Below are positions 32,550 to 44,426 of a DNA stretch of 64,000 bases, piece after piece (position 1 is the first letter of the stretch; each line of letters opens with the position of its first letter). Both the position numbers and the translations under genes were made by a program. The stretch spans positions 25,595,498 to 25,659,497 of the forward strand of contig CM065174.1 in the NCBI GenBank assembly GCA_033026295.1. Reading direction: 5' to 3'. The notes beneath the pieces are model-generated. The model was not told the DNA's origin and did no database searches. It saw only the letters and a list, made by a program, of their open reading frames with translations. This stretch comes from Channa striata (taxonomy: Eukaryota; Chordata; Actinopteri; Anabantiformes; Channidae).

Positions 32550-33713
32550 TCTGTCATCAATGGTGTCAAATGCAGCACTAAGATCTAGCAGAACTAGTAT
32601 AGAGACAAGTCCATTATCTGAAGCCAGAAGATCGTTGTTGACTTTAATCAGTGCGGTTTCTGTGTTATGAAGTCTAAATCCTAAGTGAAATTATTCAAAC
32701 AAGTCGTTTCTGCGCAGGTGGTCACATAATTGCTTTGCCACTACTTTTTCTAGTATTTTAGAAATAAAGGGGAGATTAGATATTGGTCTGTAATTGGCTA
32801 AGACACCTGGATCCAGTTTTTTTTGAGTAGAGGTTTGATTACAGCTACCTTATAAGCCTTTGGTACATATCCTGTTTGTAAAGATAGATGAATGATATCT
32901 AATACGAACGTGTCTAATAAGGGTAGAGCATCTTTGAGCAGTCTAACTGGAATAGGGTCTAGAAGACATGTTGTTGGTTTAGATGCCATAATAGTTGAAG
33001 TTAACTCAGCAAGATCTATGGGCACAAAGCAGTCTAAAAGGGACTGAGGACTTACTGATGATTCTAATTCTATTGTATTTGTGGGGAGGGTCTGGTGAAT
33101 TTTGTTTCTAATAGCTATGATTTTGTTTGTGAAGAAAGTCATGACGTCATTGCTGCATAGCATTGAGGGAATACTAGTCTCAACTGAACTATGGCTCTTA
33201 GTCAGCCTGGCTACAGTGCTGAAAAGAAATCGGGGGTTGTTCTTGTTTTCCTCTATTAGTGATGAATAATATGCTAATAATATGGAGTGCTAATTTGTAT
33301 AAGTATAAACTCTTTTTCCAGGCTAGGCGTGATTCTTGTGAATGAGTGGAATGCCACTTCCTTTCTAGTTTCTAGTTTCCTTTAAATTTCAGGTTTGCGA
33401 GCTATACCATGGAGATCGCCTGTTCAAATTTACTGCCTTCCTTTTTAGAAGGGCAACAGTATCGATTATGGAACGTAAAGATGCTGCATAATTATCAGTC
33501 AGGTAATCAACTTGTACAGGAGTACAGTTAATAAGGCTACTGTCAGTTATATCGGTACATGTTGAAGTAAATGATGAAGGGATCATTTCCCTAAATTTGT
33601 TCACAGTGTTTTCAGATAAACACCTACTGAAGCAAAACTTTTTTCTAGCTGCTGTATAGTCCATTAGATTAAATACAAATGTTATTAGAAAATGGTCAGA
33701 GAGAACAGAATTA

Positions 33714-34684
33714 CCGTATTTTCCGGACCATAAGCCGCTACTTTTTTCCGACGTTTTGAACCATGCAGCTTTTCTATGAATTTTTCTGCAGCCCTCAGAT
33801 GGGCGCTGTAGATGGAAGTCAGTGCAAACAAAAAAGCGCCAGTTTTTATTCTTAGCGCATGCAACCCAAGACGCACAACAGCAAAATACGGTAATATTTT
33901 TACACCCTCCCCCCCTCATAATGGAAAACATGCGAAGAAATTCCTATGATGCAGCTTTTAATTTGAAGCCATCGATCTGGCTATCCGTGAAGGAAATCGA
34001 GTGTGACAGTGGTTTCAATGCTCAGGAGGAAGATGAATAGCAATTTGTGGTTTCAGTGCACGGGAGAATGAAGCGACTTTAATAGTTGCGCAGTTGCGCT
34101 TTAACAGTGTGCAGGAAGAAAAAGTGACAGTGGTTTCGTGTTCAGTGGTTTCAGTTCGCAGGAAGAAGAAAAATAAAGCAACTTGGTTTTAGTGCACAGG
34201 AGGAAGATTAATAAAACCATGACTTTTCTGTTTTGTGTGATCAGCACTTTTACTGCCGTGTTACAGGCACCATTCAGGTTCAGGTGTATAAATAAAGACT
34301 TATGGTACAAAATCTTTTGTTGAGCGCAGCAACTCCTGCGTAATTCGTGAAGAACAAGAGACGTCTTCTCCTTTGGCTATGGAACAAGCCGTTTATTTAT
34401 AACAAGGACGTTTTTGTCGGCTCTGTACATTCGACATGTGTTATACCAGCCACACATACACGTAAACGCACTCTTTACCGTAATGCCGGTAAAACAGTGC
34501 ACTGAACATCCTCATGCCTACTGTGAACAATGAGTAGGGGCGCATACAACAGATATTATTTCTCAGCCTGGATATTGGCGGCTTATAGTCCGATGCGGTT
34601 TATATGTGACAAAATATATATTTCTTTTAAATTTTAGCGGTTGCGGCTTAAATTTAGGTGCGCTCTATAGTCCAGAATTTACGG
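33714..34684 (+). mobile_element. Pogo-like (Tc1/mariner superfamily) element, 971 bp
   Basis: Left terminus ccgtattttccggaccataa (33714) and right terminus, read in reverse complement, ccgtaaattctggactatag are imperfect inverted repeats (about 15-16 of 20). Each is flanked by TA (33712-33713 and 34685-34686), the target of Tc1/mariner/pogo elements. The subterminal 'gcggctta' motif recurs near 34579. Near the left side a frame from 33930 reads 'MRRNSYDAAFNLK', the start of pogo/jerky-type transposase DNA-binding domains; a one-base shift then continues as 'AIDLAIREGNR'. The rest of the transposase is missing, so it is a non-autonomous derivative. Confidence 0.88.
33930..34010 (+). pseudogene. 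Relic of pogo-type transposase N-terminus
   Basis: 'RRNSYDAAFNLK' plus, after a single-base frameshift at about 33970, 'AIDLAIREGNR' corresponds to the helix-turn-helix start of pogo/Tigger-like transposases ('SYDAAFKLKVI..AEE.GNRAAAR'). A TGA follows soon after. No DDE catalytic part is present. Confidence 0.75.
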
Positions 34685-34775
34685 TACTCTTAGTTTATCA
34701 ATTTCAATGCTGTATGTAAGGACAAGGTCTAGGGTGTGACTAAAACAATGAGTGGGTACTTTTACATTTGAAGTT

Positions 34776-37700
34776 GGCATCTTTGAATCACATAAACAGT
34801 GCTTAGACACAGGAAGTGTTCTTCTAGCTCTGACGATAGAACGCTCTGTTTTCCTGTGTAAACAGTGCAGCTGTCCTCAAGATGAGCTAAGCAAACACTA
34901 ACAAATCTACTTCCCTGCATGTGCAATGCCAGCTTTCAACCCAACGGCAAAGTCTCTGCTGGTGTACTTTACTCTGCATTCATTGCTTTACTTGGCTGAG
35001 GTGCATGCACAAGGAACTCTCCAAGGTCAAAACACCTTTCAGAAATGTCAAGGATGACCTCTTTCCATCTGCTGCACTTTTTCCATTAATTGCACATTAA
35101 AATATGCATCAACATATGACTTGAATAATTAAGTTCTGCATTTTTGCACACTTGTGTTGCTTTTTTAATTCTTCAGGTATCTAGACTGGATTGATATCTG
35201 GTCGATTACATAAAATATGCAGAGTCATTTTTTTTAACATTTTGTCTCAAACGTTTGACTTTGACTACATTATTTTTTATTTTTTTATTATGACCCCTCT
35301 TTTTAAAATTTTTCCCTTTGTTTTAGTAGCAGAGATGAGCTTGTTTTCAGTGGTCCTGGTAGAACCAGAAATTCAACTCAGCATACCTTCAATTTCCACC
35401 CTGGCTAAAATTGGTTAAATGGTAAAATCTTTTAAATGACAAACACAGGTTTCAAGTTCAGGCAGTTTATTTGATGTCTCAGAGATTAAGGGGCGCCGTT
35501 AGTGTAGGCTAAAATGCAAATAACACATTATTTCAATATAAAACTGAAAAATCACCATATACACCAAAGAAAATAATGCTAAAGTAATTCCTGACATTTA
35601 GTCAGTATGGCTTTTTAGATGCCAATTTACTACTGACTAATCCATCAACTCAATGCTCATAATAATACATAATAACATTTGCTATTACTACTGTCTCTGT
35701 ACAGTACACAGTCCTGAGTGGGGCAACTAATGTTTCAGACACTACTCAGCATTCTAAGCCTGCAGCCACAATGCAGTAGTACTGGTCAGGTACCTATCAT
35801 ATGATGTAAAACCAAACCATGTCTACAGCTTAAATGACCCCCTTTTGACGGCCTGGGATAATGTGCAGAGCAGGGACTGGAATGGTTGAATGCACTCGTA
35901 CGGCAGGGTTAGAAGTGTGTTTACATGCCGGTCCAATACGTAGACTTCACTGGCAGCTGTGTGGCACTGCATGCAATAATAAGGACTGTAAAAGACTTAC
36001 TTTGCTCTCCAGATGGGGTGATCCATTGGTAGTTATCTGTTAATTGTTAGTCTTTATTTTTTTCTAACGGAACTTTCTAGACTGGCCAAAGGAATCAATG
36101 TGTCTCCGTCGGTGTCACCCCAGAGAGAAACCATGGCAATGGTTAGACTGTCTAGTAAAATGTGTTTGTCAGTAAGAAGTTATTTCTTTTTCTATTGCAT
36201 ATGCTTAAACTTAATAACTTCTCCTTGTGGAGGTCCTGAGGGTCTGCTGCGCTGAACTCTAAGATTATGAATCTAGGTTGGGGTTTCAAAAAATAGTAAA
36301 GGGGCTGTCGGCAAGGAGAAAAGTAGCAGCCCTGGGGTGAGCTTTGTTCAATCTCCTCTCTCTAACCTGGCAACTCTCTAAGGAAACGCAAAGGAGGTCT
36401 CAGGTAACAATTTACATCTTAGGACATAATAAGACCCTTTGCAACATGGAGCAGGTAGGACATCTGATGGGCTGGGATGTTTGATGTCCTGGTAATGGGA
36501 CAGTACTTTCAGTGTGTTTTCCCATACATAACAATAACCTGTCAACATAGGAACATATTCTACACAAGCTCTTATTGTAAAGACAGAGATTTACAGTTAA
36601 AAATTATTCACACACTGTTGATATGGTTTTGAGACTGTCCTCATGTGAACAGATCAATTTATTTGGCTACACTAAGCAAGCTACTGACAACTGTTACACA
36701 ATTACTGAGATACTGATACATGCTTAAACCCAGATTAATATAGTAGGACATCTGTGAGTCATAATTTCATATATATTTTATAATCCCAACATCTGAATCT
36801 TATAGTTAGGAGATATCAAATAGTAACATTTAGATGTCCTGGAAGTTATCAAAGTAGGATTTTGGATAGCGGCACAATGACAACGAAATTTAATTACAAA
36901 TTCTGTTCGTGGCCTAAGACTCTTATCAAAAAAAAAAAAGGGATTTAATGCTTAGTGGTCAGTTATGTGTAGGCTGAGGACAGGGATTGATTGAGTGACT
37001 TTGCAAGCTGCTCCTTTGTATTATTAATATTATTATTATAAGGACACCTGGTGTTGGACACTCATACTCATCTTACGCCTGGACATTTCTCTTAATCATA
37101 CTGCCAAGTAGAACAGCTAAACTAAACCTACACAAGCTAAACTTGATTTGAAAGAATTTGATCATTAATTCACTTTCATTGATACCTCACAGAAAAAGGA
37201 AATGATCATGTACAGGGCAGCAAGCATTGGGGAGCTCTCAATACTTTTTTTTCATCTCTACATCCATTAATTTACAAGACAACAAAAATAAAAATTTTCT
37301 TAAATCTCCGCTTACTGCTGCAAGATGTGACACCGTGTGCCATGATCACTCTGACAGTCTTCTTTTTAATGAGCATATTCCTGGTGTGTGCAGCCCACGC
37401 ATGTATCCCAGTTGAGGATATAAAGATGAGAGCCAAGGCCAAATAGCAATCTCCCTGAAGAGAGCTTGAAACAGATACAAACAACAGTCAGCAAAGGTTT
37501 GGCCACTGATAGTGCAGGGTATCGACTGATGGATCAATATCTCAACTGCTTTAGCTGAGCCAGACTCCACCTCAGTTCAATAAAGCACAGTTCTATCTTC
37601 AGTCCCTGTCTGGACTGATGGCAGAGATTGATTAGGAAGTATTATTCAATGCTGAGACATTTTCCAAGCGGAGTAGCTAACATCTACGTCTTGTGGGAAC

Positions 37701-38521
37701 AGCTGCCCCATCACTTTTAGGCCTTCTCATTTGCAAAGTGTGCAGGTTTGCTAAATGTTATGTTTTTCAGCATGGCTTGTAACAATAAGCCTTCACAGCG
37801 TATAGTTGAGTTTTGCATGCTGTTGTTGTAAAATCACTGAATCATGTTTGCATTCTTGAGGGCTATAGGCTTAATATGGTGTCACCTAGAGTCATACTCC
37901 TATACAGATGCCAAATGACAAATGAGATGGGAACAAGGCCAGTAATTGCACACTTAGAAAGGATAGCTGTAGGAGAGGATAAGTCATTTATTCTGAGCTG
38001 CATAAGAACGCTACATAATGCAAAAGCTCCAATGGCACAAATTTGCATCTTTAGTCATTTGCCTGTTCATTCAGTTTGACACTGACCGAAAAGGAAACAT
38101 CAACTTGGGTTTCCCTCCATGGATTACCTATTATTGTTTGTAAACTTTGAAAAAAATTAGAGCAAATATCATAGCCACTGGCTAAACTTTGTGTGTAGTA
38201 TTGTAGAGGGCACTTTATTTCCTCATCATTCTGATCCTGTATGTAAACAGCAGGGTGTCCAGGTGAGAAAAGGAAAACTCTTAAGTCATTAAAAGCTATT
38301 AGTGGCTGGTAAGTTCCATTCTTTTTGTTTTCATCAAATCCAGAACCAAGCCTCACACAAGCTCATGCAAGCGTGCAGTGCCTGTCAGCGGACACAGAAC
38401 AAACACTAAATCTACTGTGGTGTACCCTGTACATGTAACATCTCTGACAATGCTCCTGTAGCAGAGATGGAACTTTTAAGAAATGTTGATTACTAATTCT
38501 AAATTAATCCATTAGGCCAAC
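34776..38521. other. Spacer without a recognisable gene
   Basis: AT-rich intron-like DNA with only short frames. Nothing with a recognisable protein domain or repeat core was seen. Confidence 0.4.
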
Positions 38522-39118
38522 TGTCACGGAGTGAGGATTTTTTTAAAGACCCAGAAGGACAACAACGAGAGGGAGTGCAGATCAGACGTGAAACTTTATT
38601 TGTACTAAACAAAAGGAACAGAAACAATGACGGGTATACAAATAACTAAATCGAACTTACACGGTCAGCCCTAGGGGAACACAAAGAAAAACCCGAGAGA
38701 GAAGGAGAAACAGGCCAGGCTGACAAAGACGGGAAAATACCGGCAGAACAAAAACACACGGGAAAACCAAAAAGGCAGAAACCAAACCTCAGTATACAGG
38801 GACAACGGGCAATGAGTCCAAAAGGTTGAAAGCCCAGAAATCCAAATAACAGAGAGTCCAGGGGAGCACCGACACAGAAGCAACCGACATGGGAACAATG
38901 ACGTGGGGAAAAAGACTACAACAAGAATCTGGCCCCGAGCTGTGATGAAGTCCAGGTATAAATTGACAGGGGGAACAGGTGAAACCAATTGAGGACAAAC
39001 GAGGGTGATGAAGTTGGCGGAGGAATTGTGGAGCAGGACAGGATGTGGAGGAGAGCGGGTGACAAAATAAGAGTCCGGGGGGGGGGGGGGAGTGGAGCTG
39101 AGGGACCGAATCATGACA
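38522..39118 (-). mobile_element. Solo LTR (probably Ty3/gypsy-type), 597 bp
   Basis: Starts tgtca (38522) and ends tgaca (39114-39118), the TG...CA pattern of LTRs in either orientation. It is flanked by a 4-bp duplication caac (38518-38521 and 39119-39122). On the minus strand AATAAA lies 73 bp from the 3' end (tttatt at 38595-38600). A G12-type homopolymer occurs at 39077-39090. No primer-binding site or gag/pol is adjacent, so it is a recombination remnant. The Ty3/gypsy assignment is an inference from TSD size and general look. Confidence 0.75.
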
Positions 39119-39629
39119 CAACAACAGTCACAACAGTCAGAGTTAATCATGAAGAGCATTCATAAGAGAATGTGTGACACTTGTGAGTTGGGTTACAGTT
39201 ATGTATATGCAGAGATGAGAACAAGGTTGCAGCTCTAGCCTCACCTCCACTACGCCTCCCATGCCCCTCTGCTTGTACCATCCAGGGTGCTTCCCATCAC
39301 TCAGAGATGACAATCTAATGAAAGATCCCTGTACGGAGCTCATGGGCTCTTCAAATGCATTCTGCCAAATAGCTATTTTGAATGCCCTACACTCGATGAT
39401 TGCCTTTCAGAGAGGAGGAAGTTGAAGAAGGCAATAGATTGGTCCGGAGGATTAAAATGGTGGAGAGGTTGATTAGATAGTGGCAGCCTGTCAAGATCAG
39501 ACAGGATGCATAGTAGGCAGCAGCCATATGGGCCACACACAGTCCTGATGTATGAATATCTATCAGAGGAGCATTTGACCTACTCTCACCCTACCTTCGT
39601 ATACCTTCTACTAACAACAGGTTACAAAA
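39119..39629. other. Spacer without a recognisable gene
   Basis: No domain or repeat core recognised. Confidence 0.4.
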
Positions 39630-39925
39630 TGGCCAGCACAGTGGTGGAGTGGTTAGTGCTACCACCAGTTGGCATGTTGTCCTTATGCTTGCATGAGTTT
39701 CCTCCAGGTACTCAGGTTTTTTCCCACAGTCCAAAGACATGCCTGTTAGGTTAATTGGTGACTCTAAATTCCTTGTAGGTGTAAATGTCAGTGTGAATGG
39801 TTGTCTGTCTGTATACGTCCCGCTCTGTTGGACACTGCCTCTTGCCCTATGGCAGCTTCAGTAAGCTCCAGCCCCCCTCGACCCCACATAGAAGAGACTG
39901 AGGCAGATAATGGATGGCTGGAAAA
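39630..39925 (+). repeat. SINE-like repeat family D, near full-length, plus strand
   Basis: Begins 'ggccagcacagtggtggagt' with an A-box-like 'gtggtggagtgg' (39641-39652). It continues with 'cccacagtccaaagacatgc', 'gttaggttaattggtgactc' and 'gcttcagtaagctccagccc', and ends 'agataatggatggctgg'. This orientation puts the tRNA-like head first, so the copies at 1, 10785, 18795, 48470 and 57465 are minus-strand. The B box is eroded in this copy. Confidence 0.7.
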
Positions 39926-40199
39926 TTAAGAACACAATATGTCTAAGCTGATAAAACACAGACAGTCACGATCTTTCAATGTACTGACGTGAAAGATCAT
40001 CCCCTCAGCAAATTACTGTGAAGGTAAAGATAACCTTCAATAAGATAAAGTAGTCCCACATATTTCACATATGTACACAATCATACAAGCAATGCACCAT
40101 TGGGGCAATTACTTGATGTACTCCATTCTGGAGGGGAAAGTAAATTGTCAAGTTCCAATCAAGGTTTCCTACAGCGTAATGTTAGGGTGACTGTCCGCA

Positions 40200-40560
40200 A
40201 GCTGAAGTCCAGAGAAAGCAGCAGCACACCGAACGCAAAAATAAAGTAAAACTTGTACATAAAGTCTTCGGAGACACAAAATCATTCATTTTTAAATGGC
40301 TCATACAGCGCCCAGACATCAACCCAATAGAGATGGTGTGGAATTACCTTCATCCAATACCAGGTGTTTTGGGAACAGGGTTACATGAAGCAACTTACCT
40401 CTGTAAGTGAGAAGGGTCGAGAATTTTTCCTGAACATGCAGGACTAATCCACAGCTACAGGAAGCGCTTGCTTGAGGTTACTGCTGGCAAAAGTGCTTTA
40501 AAAAGTTATTAAAACACTGTTACCATTTTCTGTGTTTGAGTGTATTCAGTAAACTCATCA
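40200..40560 (+). pseudogene. Tc1/mariner transposase fossil
   Basis: 'cgcccagacatcaacccaat' at 40309 encodes 'RPDINPIEMVW', the block around the final catalytic acid of Tc1/mariner transposases (family: SPDLNPIE..W). Downstream, 'ctacaggaagcgcttgcttg' and 'aggttactgctggcaaaagt' match the usual 3' end of a widespread teleost Tc1/mariner-like family ('...YRKRLIEVIAAKG'). The frame is broken and no terminal inverted repeats could be delimited. Confidence 0.7.
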
Positions 40561-41255
40561 GTGCTTGTGTTTTATCAGCACACAAATATCGTTTGTCAAT
40601 ATTTGTGACTTTGGTGAAGATAAGATCACATATCATAACCAATTGCTTCAGAAATCCTAAAAATAGCAAACGGTGGCATTACCTTTTTGGAGAATAAAAA
40701 AAAAAAAACAAGAGCATCTTATTAGGATCTTTTGCAATTGGACATTTGCACTCTGTTGAATTGCAATATCGATTATCAAACGATTAATCATTCAGGTCTA
40801 GTGTGTTTTGGATCTTTTTCGTGGCGCATGATAAACCTCCTCGTCAGTTTTGATGTGTTTCCCTGTGAATTAGCAGACAAAATGTTTGCTGCTACCATGA
40901 TGTTATATCATCAAAAGAGATTTTTTAACCTGTTCCACAACCATGTTTCACAAAGGAAATTGTAGAGTCTGGATTATAACCCGATGCTTTATACTTCCAC
41001 ACTTTTATTTCTTTCCCTCTAACTAGTAAAGAGGTCCATCTTGGTCTCATAATAAAAACTTATTCCAGAGCATTCTGATCCAACCCGACTTATTAAGTCT
41101 TACTGCTGGGGTTTACATCTCATGGTGTTGCCTATGTATGTCTCATGGAGATTTCCTCAAATGATCGATTGTGAGACCTTCACTCCTGCTTTGTTGCACT
41201 GTCACCCTAATTTCTCAAATTCAAATTGTTGCTTTTTTCTGCATTTATATAGCTC
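40561..41255. other. Spacer without a recognisable gene
   Basis: Only short frames; nothing recognisable. Confidence 0.4.
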
Positions 41256-41257
41256 TT

Positions 41258-44160
41258 TTCAATTCAATTCAATTCAACTTTATTTATATAGCGCCAATTT
41301 ACAACAAGGTCATCTCAGGGCACTTTACATAATAAAGTCAAGACTATACAAACAGGTAGAGAAAACCCAACAAATCCCCCTTGAGCAAGCCATAGGCAAC
41401 AGTGGAGAGGAAAAACTCCCTTTAACGGAAGAAACCTCCAGCAGAACCAGGCTCAGGGAGGACGGCCATCTGCCTTGACCGGTTGGGCAGAGTGGAAAGT
41501 GGAGAGAGAAAAGAACAGAGCAACAAAAGCAACAACAAAACATTGGGCAGGTTAGTGGGACCAGTAGCTGCACACTGGAGGACACACAGCGCCAAATCCG
41601 GGGACACCTGTGGACAGGGAGAGAGAGAGGGGGAAAGAGAAGGAGAGAGACGACTACGGGACAAAGAAGACACAGAGTTAATGTCATACAGTGGTGACAT
41701 TATAGATGTGGGGTGAGAGGAGAGAATGAAGAGAAGAGGAAGTGGCACAGTGCAGAGTCCCCCAGCAGTCTAAGCCTATAGCAGCATGACTATAACCAAC
41801 TATAAGCTTTATCAAAAAGGAAGGTTTTGAGCCTAGTCTTAAAAATAGGGAGGGTGTCTGCTTCCCGAATCTGGACTGGGAGCTGGTTCCACAGGTGAGG
41901 AGCTTGATAGCTAAAGGCTCTGCCTCCCATTCTATTTTTGGAAATTCTGGGAACCACAAGTAGGCCTGCATTTTGGGACCGAAGTGGTCTAGTAGGATGA
42001 TATGGTAGAAGGAGATCTTTTAGGTATGATGGAGCTTGACCGTTTAGAGCTTTATAGGTAAGAAGAAGGGTTTTAAATTCTATTCTACATTTAATTGGAA
42101 GCCAGTGGAGAGAAGCTAATGAAGGTGAAATATGATCTCTCTTACCAATCCCAGTCAGTAATCTTGCTGCAGCATTTTGGATTAATTGGAGGCTTTTTAG
42201 AGAGTTACTGGGGCAGCCTGAAAGTAGAGAATTACAATAGTCCAATCTAGAAGTAACAAATGCATGAACCAATTTTTCAGCATCGCTTTGGGACAGGATG
42301 CTCCTAATTTTGGCAATGTTCCGTAGGTGGAAGAAGGCTGTTCTAGAGATTTGCTTTATCTGTGAGGTAAATGACAAATCCTGGTCAAAAATGACTCCAA
42401 GATTCCTTGCAGTACTACTGGGGGCAAGAGTTATGTCGTCTAAAGTAGCGATATGGTTAGAAAACATGTCTCTTAGACTATTAGGCCCAAATACAATAAC
42501 TTCAGTTTTATCTGAGTTTAGAAGAAGAAAATTATACGTCATCCAGTCCCTTATATCTTTAAGACATGCTTGTAGTTTGATTAATTTATTTGTTTCATCA
42601 GGTTTCATAGATAGATATAACTGCGTGTCATCAGCGTAGCAGTGAAAATTTACAGAGTGTTTTCTAATAATGTTGCCAAGGGGAGACATATATAGAGTAA
42701 AGAGTATTGGTCCTAATACAGAGCCTTGTGGAATTCCATAACTAACTTTTGTGTATGTCGAAGATTCATCATTAACGTGAGTAAATTGGAATCTATCTGA
42801 TAGATACGATTTAAACCAATTTAGTGCTGTTCCTTTAATTCCAATTACATGTTCTAGTCTCTGTAATAATATTCTGTGATCAATGGTGTCAAATGCAGCA
42901 CTAAGATCTAGCAGAACTAGTATAGAGACAAGTCCGTTATCTGAAGCCAGAAGAAGATCATTGGTGACTTTAATCAGTGCGGTTTCTGTGCTATGATGAA
43001 CTCTAAATCCTGACTGAAATTCTTCAAACAAGTCGTTTCTGCGCAGGTGGTCACATAATTGCTTTACAACTACTTTTTCAAGTATTTTAGAAATAAAAGA
43101 GAGATTGGATATTGGTCTGTAATTGGCCAAGACATCTGGATCCAGACTAGGTTTTTTAAGTAGAGGTTTGATTACAGCTACCTTATAAGCCTTTGGTACA
43201 TATCCTGTTTGTAAGGATAGATTAATGATATCTAATATGAACGTGTCTAATAAGGGTAGAGCTTCTTTGAGCAGTCTAACTGGAATAGGGTCTAGCAGAC
43301 ATGTTGTTGGTTTAGATGCCATAATAGTTGAAGTTAATTCAGCAAGGTCTATGGGCACAAAGCAGTCTAAAGGGGACTGAGGACTTGCTGATGATTCTAA
43401 TTCTGTTGTATTTGTGGGGAGGGTCTGGTGAATTTTATTTCTAATAGCTATGATTTTGTTTGTGAAGAAGGTCATGAAGTCAGTGCTATATAGCGTTGAG
43501 GGAATACTAGTCTCAACTGAACTATGGCTCTTAGTCAGCCTGGCTACAGTGCTGAAAAGAAACCGGGGGTTGTTCTTGTTTTGCTCTATTAGTGATGAAT
43601 AATAAGCTGTTCTGGCTTTACGGAGTGCTAATTTGTATAAGTATAAAGTCTTTTTCCAGGCTAGGCGTGATTCTTGTGAATGAGTGGAACGCCACTTCCT
43701 TTCTAATCTTCGTGACGCCTGCTTTAAATTGCGGGTGTGCGAGCTATACCATGGAGATCGCCTATTCAGAATTACTGCCTTCTTTTTTAGAGGGGCAACA
43801 CTATCAAGTATGGAACGTAAAGATGCTGCATATTTATCAGTAAGGTAATCAACTTGTACAGGAGTACAGTTAATGAGGCTACTCTCAGTTATATCAGTAC
43901 ATGTTGAAGTAAATGATGAAGGGATCATTTCCTTAAATTTGTTCACAGTGTTTTCAGATAAACACCTACTGAAGCAAAACTTCTTTCTAGCTGCCGTGTA
44001 GTCCAATAAACTAAATTCAAATGTTATTAGGAAATGGTCAGAGAGAACAGAATTATGAGGAAATACTGTTAGTTTATCAATTTCAATACCGTATGCAAGG
44101 ACAAGGTCTAGGGTGTGACTAAAACAGTGAGTGGGTTCATTTACAATTTGAGAGAAACCT
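41258..44160 (-). mobile_element. L2/Maui-like LINE, 5'-truncated, coding frame intact
   Basis: The 3' end carries 'caattcaattcaattcaact' on the + strand, i.e. a (TTGAA)3-type tail preceded by the L2 3' end. About 430 bp of 3' UTR precede the stop codon. It is cut off inside the endonuclease near 44160, where a SINE-like repeat begins. One open frame covers everything that remains of ORF2, unlike the other L2 copies here, so it is probably the youngest L2 insertion in the window. Confidence 0.93.
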
Positions 44161-44165
44161 TTTCT
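41790..44165 (-). pseudogene. L2 ORF2: endonuclease end, linker, RT and C-terminus
   Basis: Uninterrupted frame of about 790 L2 codons. Order: end of endonuclease ('FSQIVNEPTHCFSHTLDLVL', 'LSDHFLITFEF'), linker ('FCFSRCLSENTVNKFKEMIP', 'RRLERKWRSTHSQESRLAWK'), RT blocks ('NYRPISNLSFISKILEKVV', 'LVLLDLSAAFDTIDH' motif A, 'YGIPQGSVLGPILFTLYMSP' motif B, 'FHCYADDTQLYLS' motif C at 42627-42638), thumb ('SRLDYCNSLLSGCPSNSLKS') and C-terminus ('GGRAFSYQAPHLWNQLPVQI'). All RT catalytic residues are present. The missing N-terminal endonuclease and promoter make it immobile. The apparent start Met at 44201 lies in the flanking SINE, so it is not the real start. Confidence 0.92.
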
Positions 44166-44375
44166 ACCTAGTGGTAACCAAAGTGCTTTACACTGCTTCA
44201 CTATTCCCTATTCACACTCACACAAATTCACCAAAACACTCATCAGAAGCAACTAAGCCGGGGTTCATTGTCTTGCTCAGGGACACCTCAACATGTGGCC
44301 AGAGGAGGCAGCTATCAAACCAGCAACCCTGGAATTGGTGGACTACTGCTCTACAATACTTCCTGCGCCACAGTC
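44165..44375 (-). repeat. tRNA-headed SINE-like copy (family E)
   Basis: 'ctggtaaccaaagtgcttta'-type end ('tctacctagtggtaaccaaa' at 44163) and 'cattgtcttgctcagggaca', 'acatgtggccagaggaggca', then 'gcgccacagtcacccc' at the other end, which on the minus strand is the tRNA-like head ('ggggtgactgtggcgcagga'). It directly abuts the truncated L2 end. Confidence 0.7.
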
Positions 44376-44426
44376 ACCCCTGTGGTGACTATGTGGTGCC
44401 CTGTGCAGCTCTCTGTGGTTTTAGAT

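Larger units (their letters stand above)
30943..34775 (-). mobile_element. L2/Maui-like LINE, minus strand, split by a pogo-like element
   Basis: The 3' end at 30943 ('attcaattcaactttattta', 'tagcgccaattacaacaagg') is L2-type with a short tail. Minus frames: RT core and thumb (31839-32549, 'FHCYADDTQLYLS', 'MYNFLLLNSDKTEVIVFGPN'-type region), RT N-terminal part (32798-33163, 'MTFFTNKIIAIRNKIHQTLP', 'YVPKAYKVAVIKPLLKK'), and the linker toward the endonuclease (33389-33931, 'FCFSRCLSENTVNKFREMIP'). Frameshifts and small deletions relative to the 41258 copy (for example at 33262-33290) make it inactive. The L2 sequence resumes at about 34687 after the insertion and ends near 34775. Confidence 0.88.

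Noticed and set aside
38671..39159. 162-codon minus-strand frame, Ser/Phe/Leu-rich
   Set aside because: It lies inside the solo LTR and includes its homopolymer; no retroviral or host motif.
44170..44201. Start codon at 44201 as the true start of the L2 protein
   Set aside because: It lies in the adjacent SINE-like repeat; L2 similarity begins near 44160, within the endonuclease domain.
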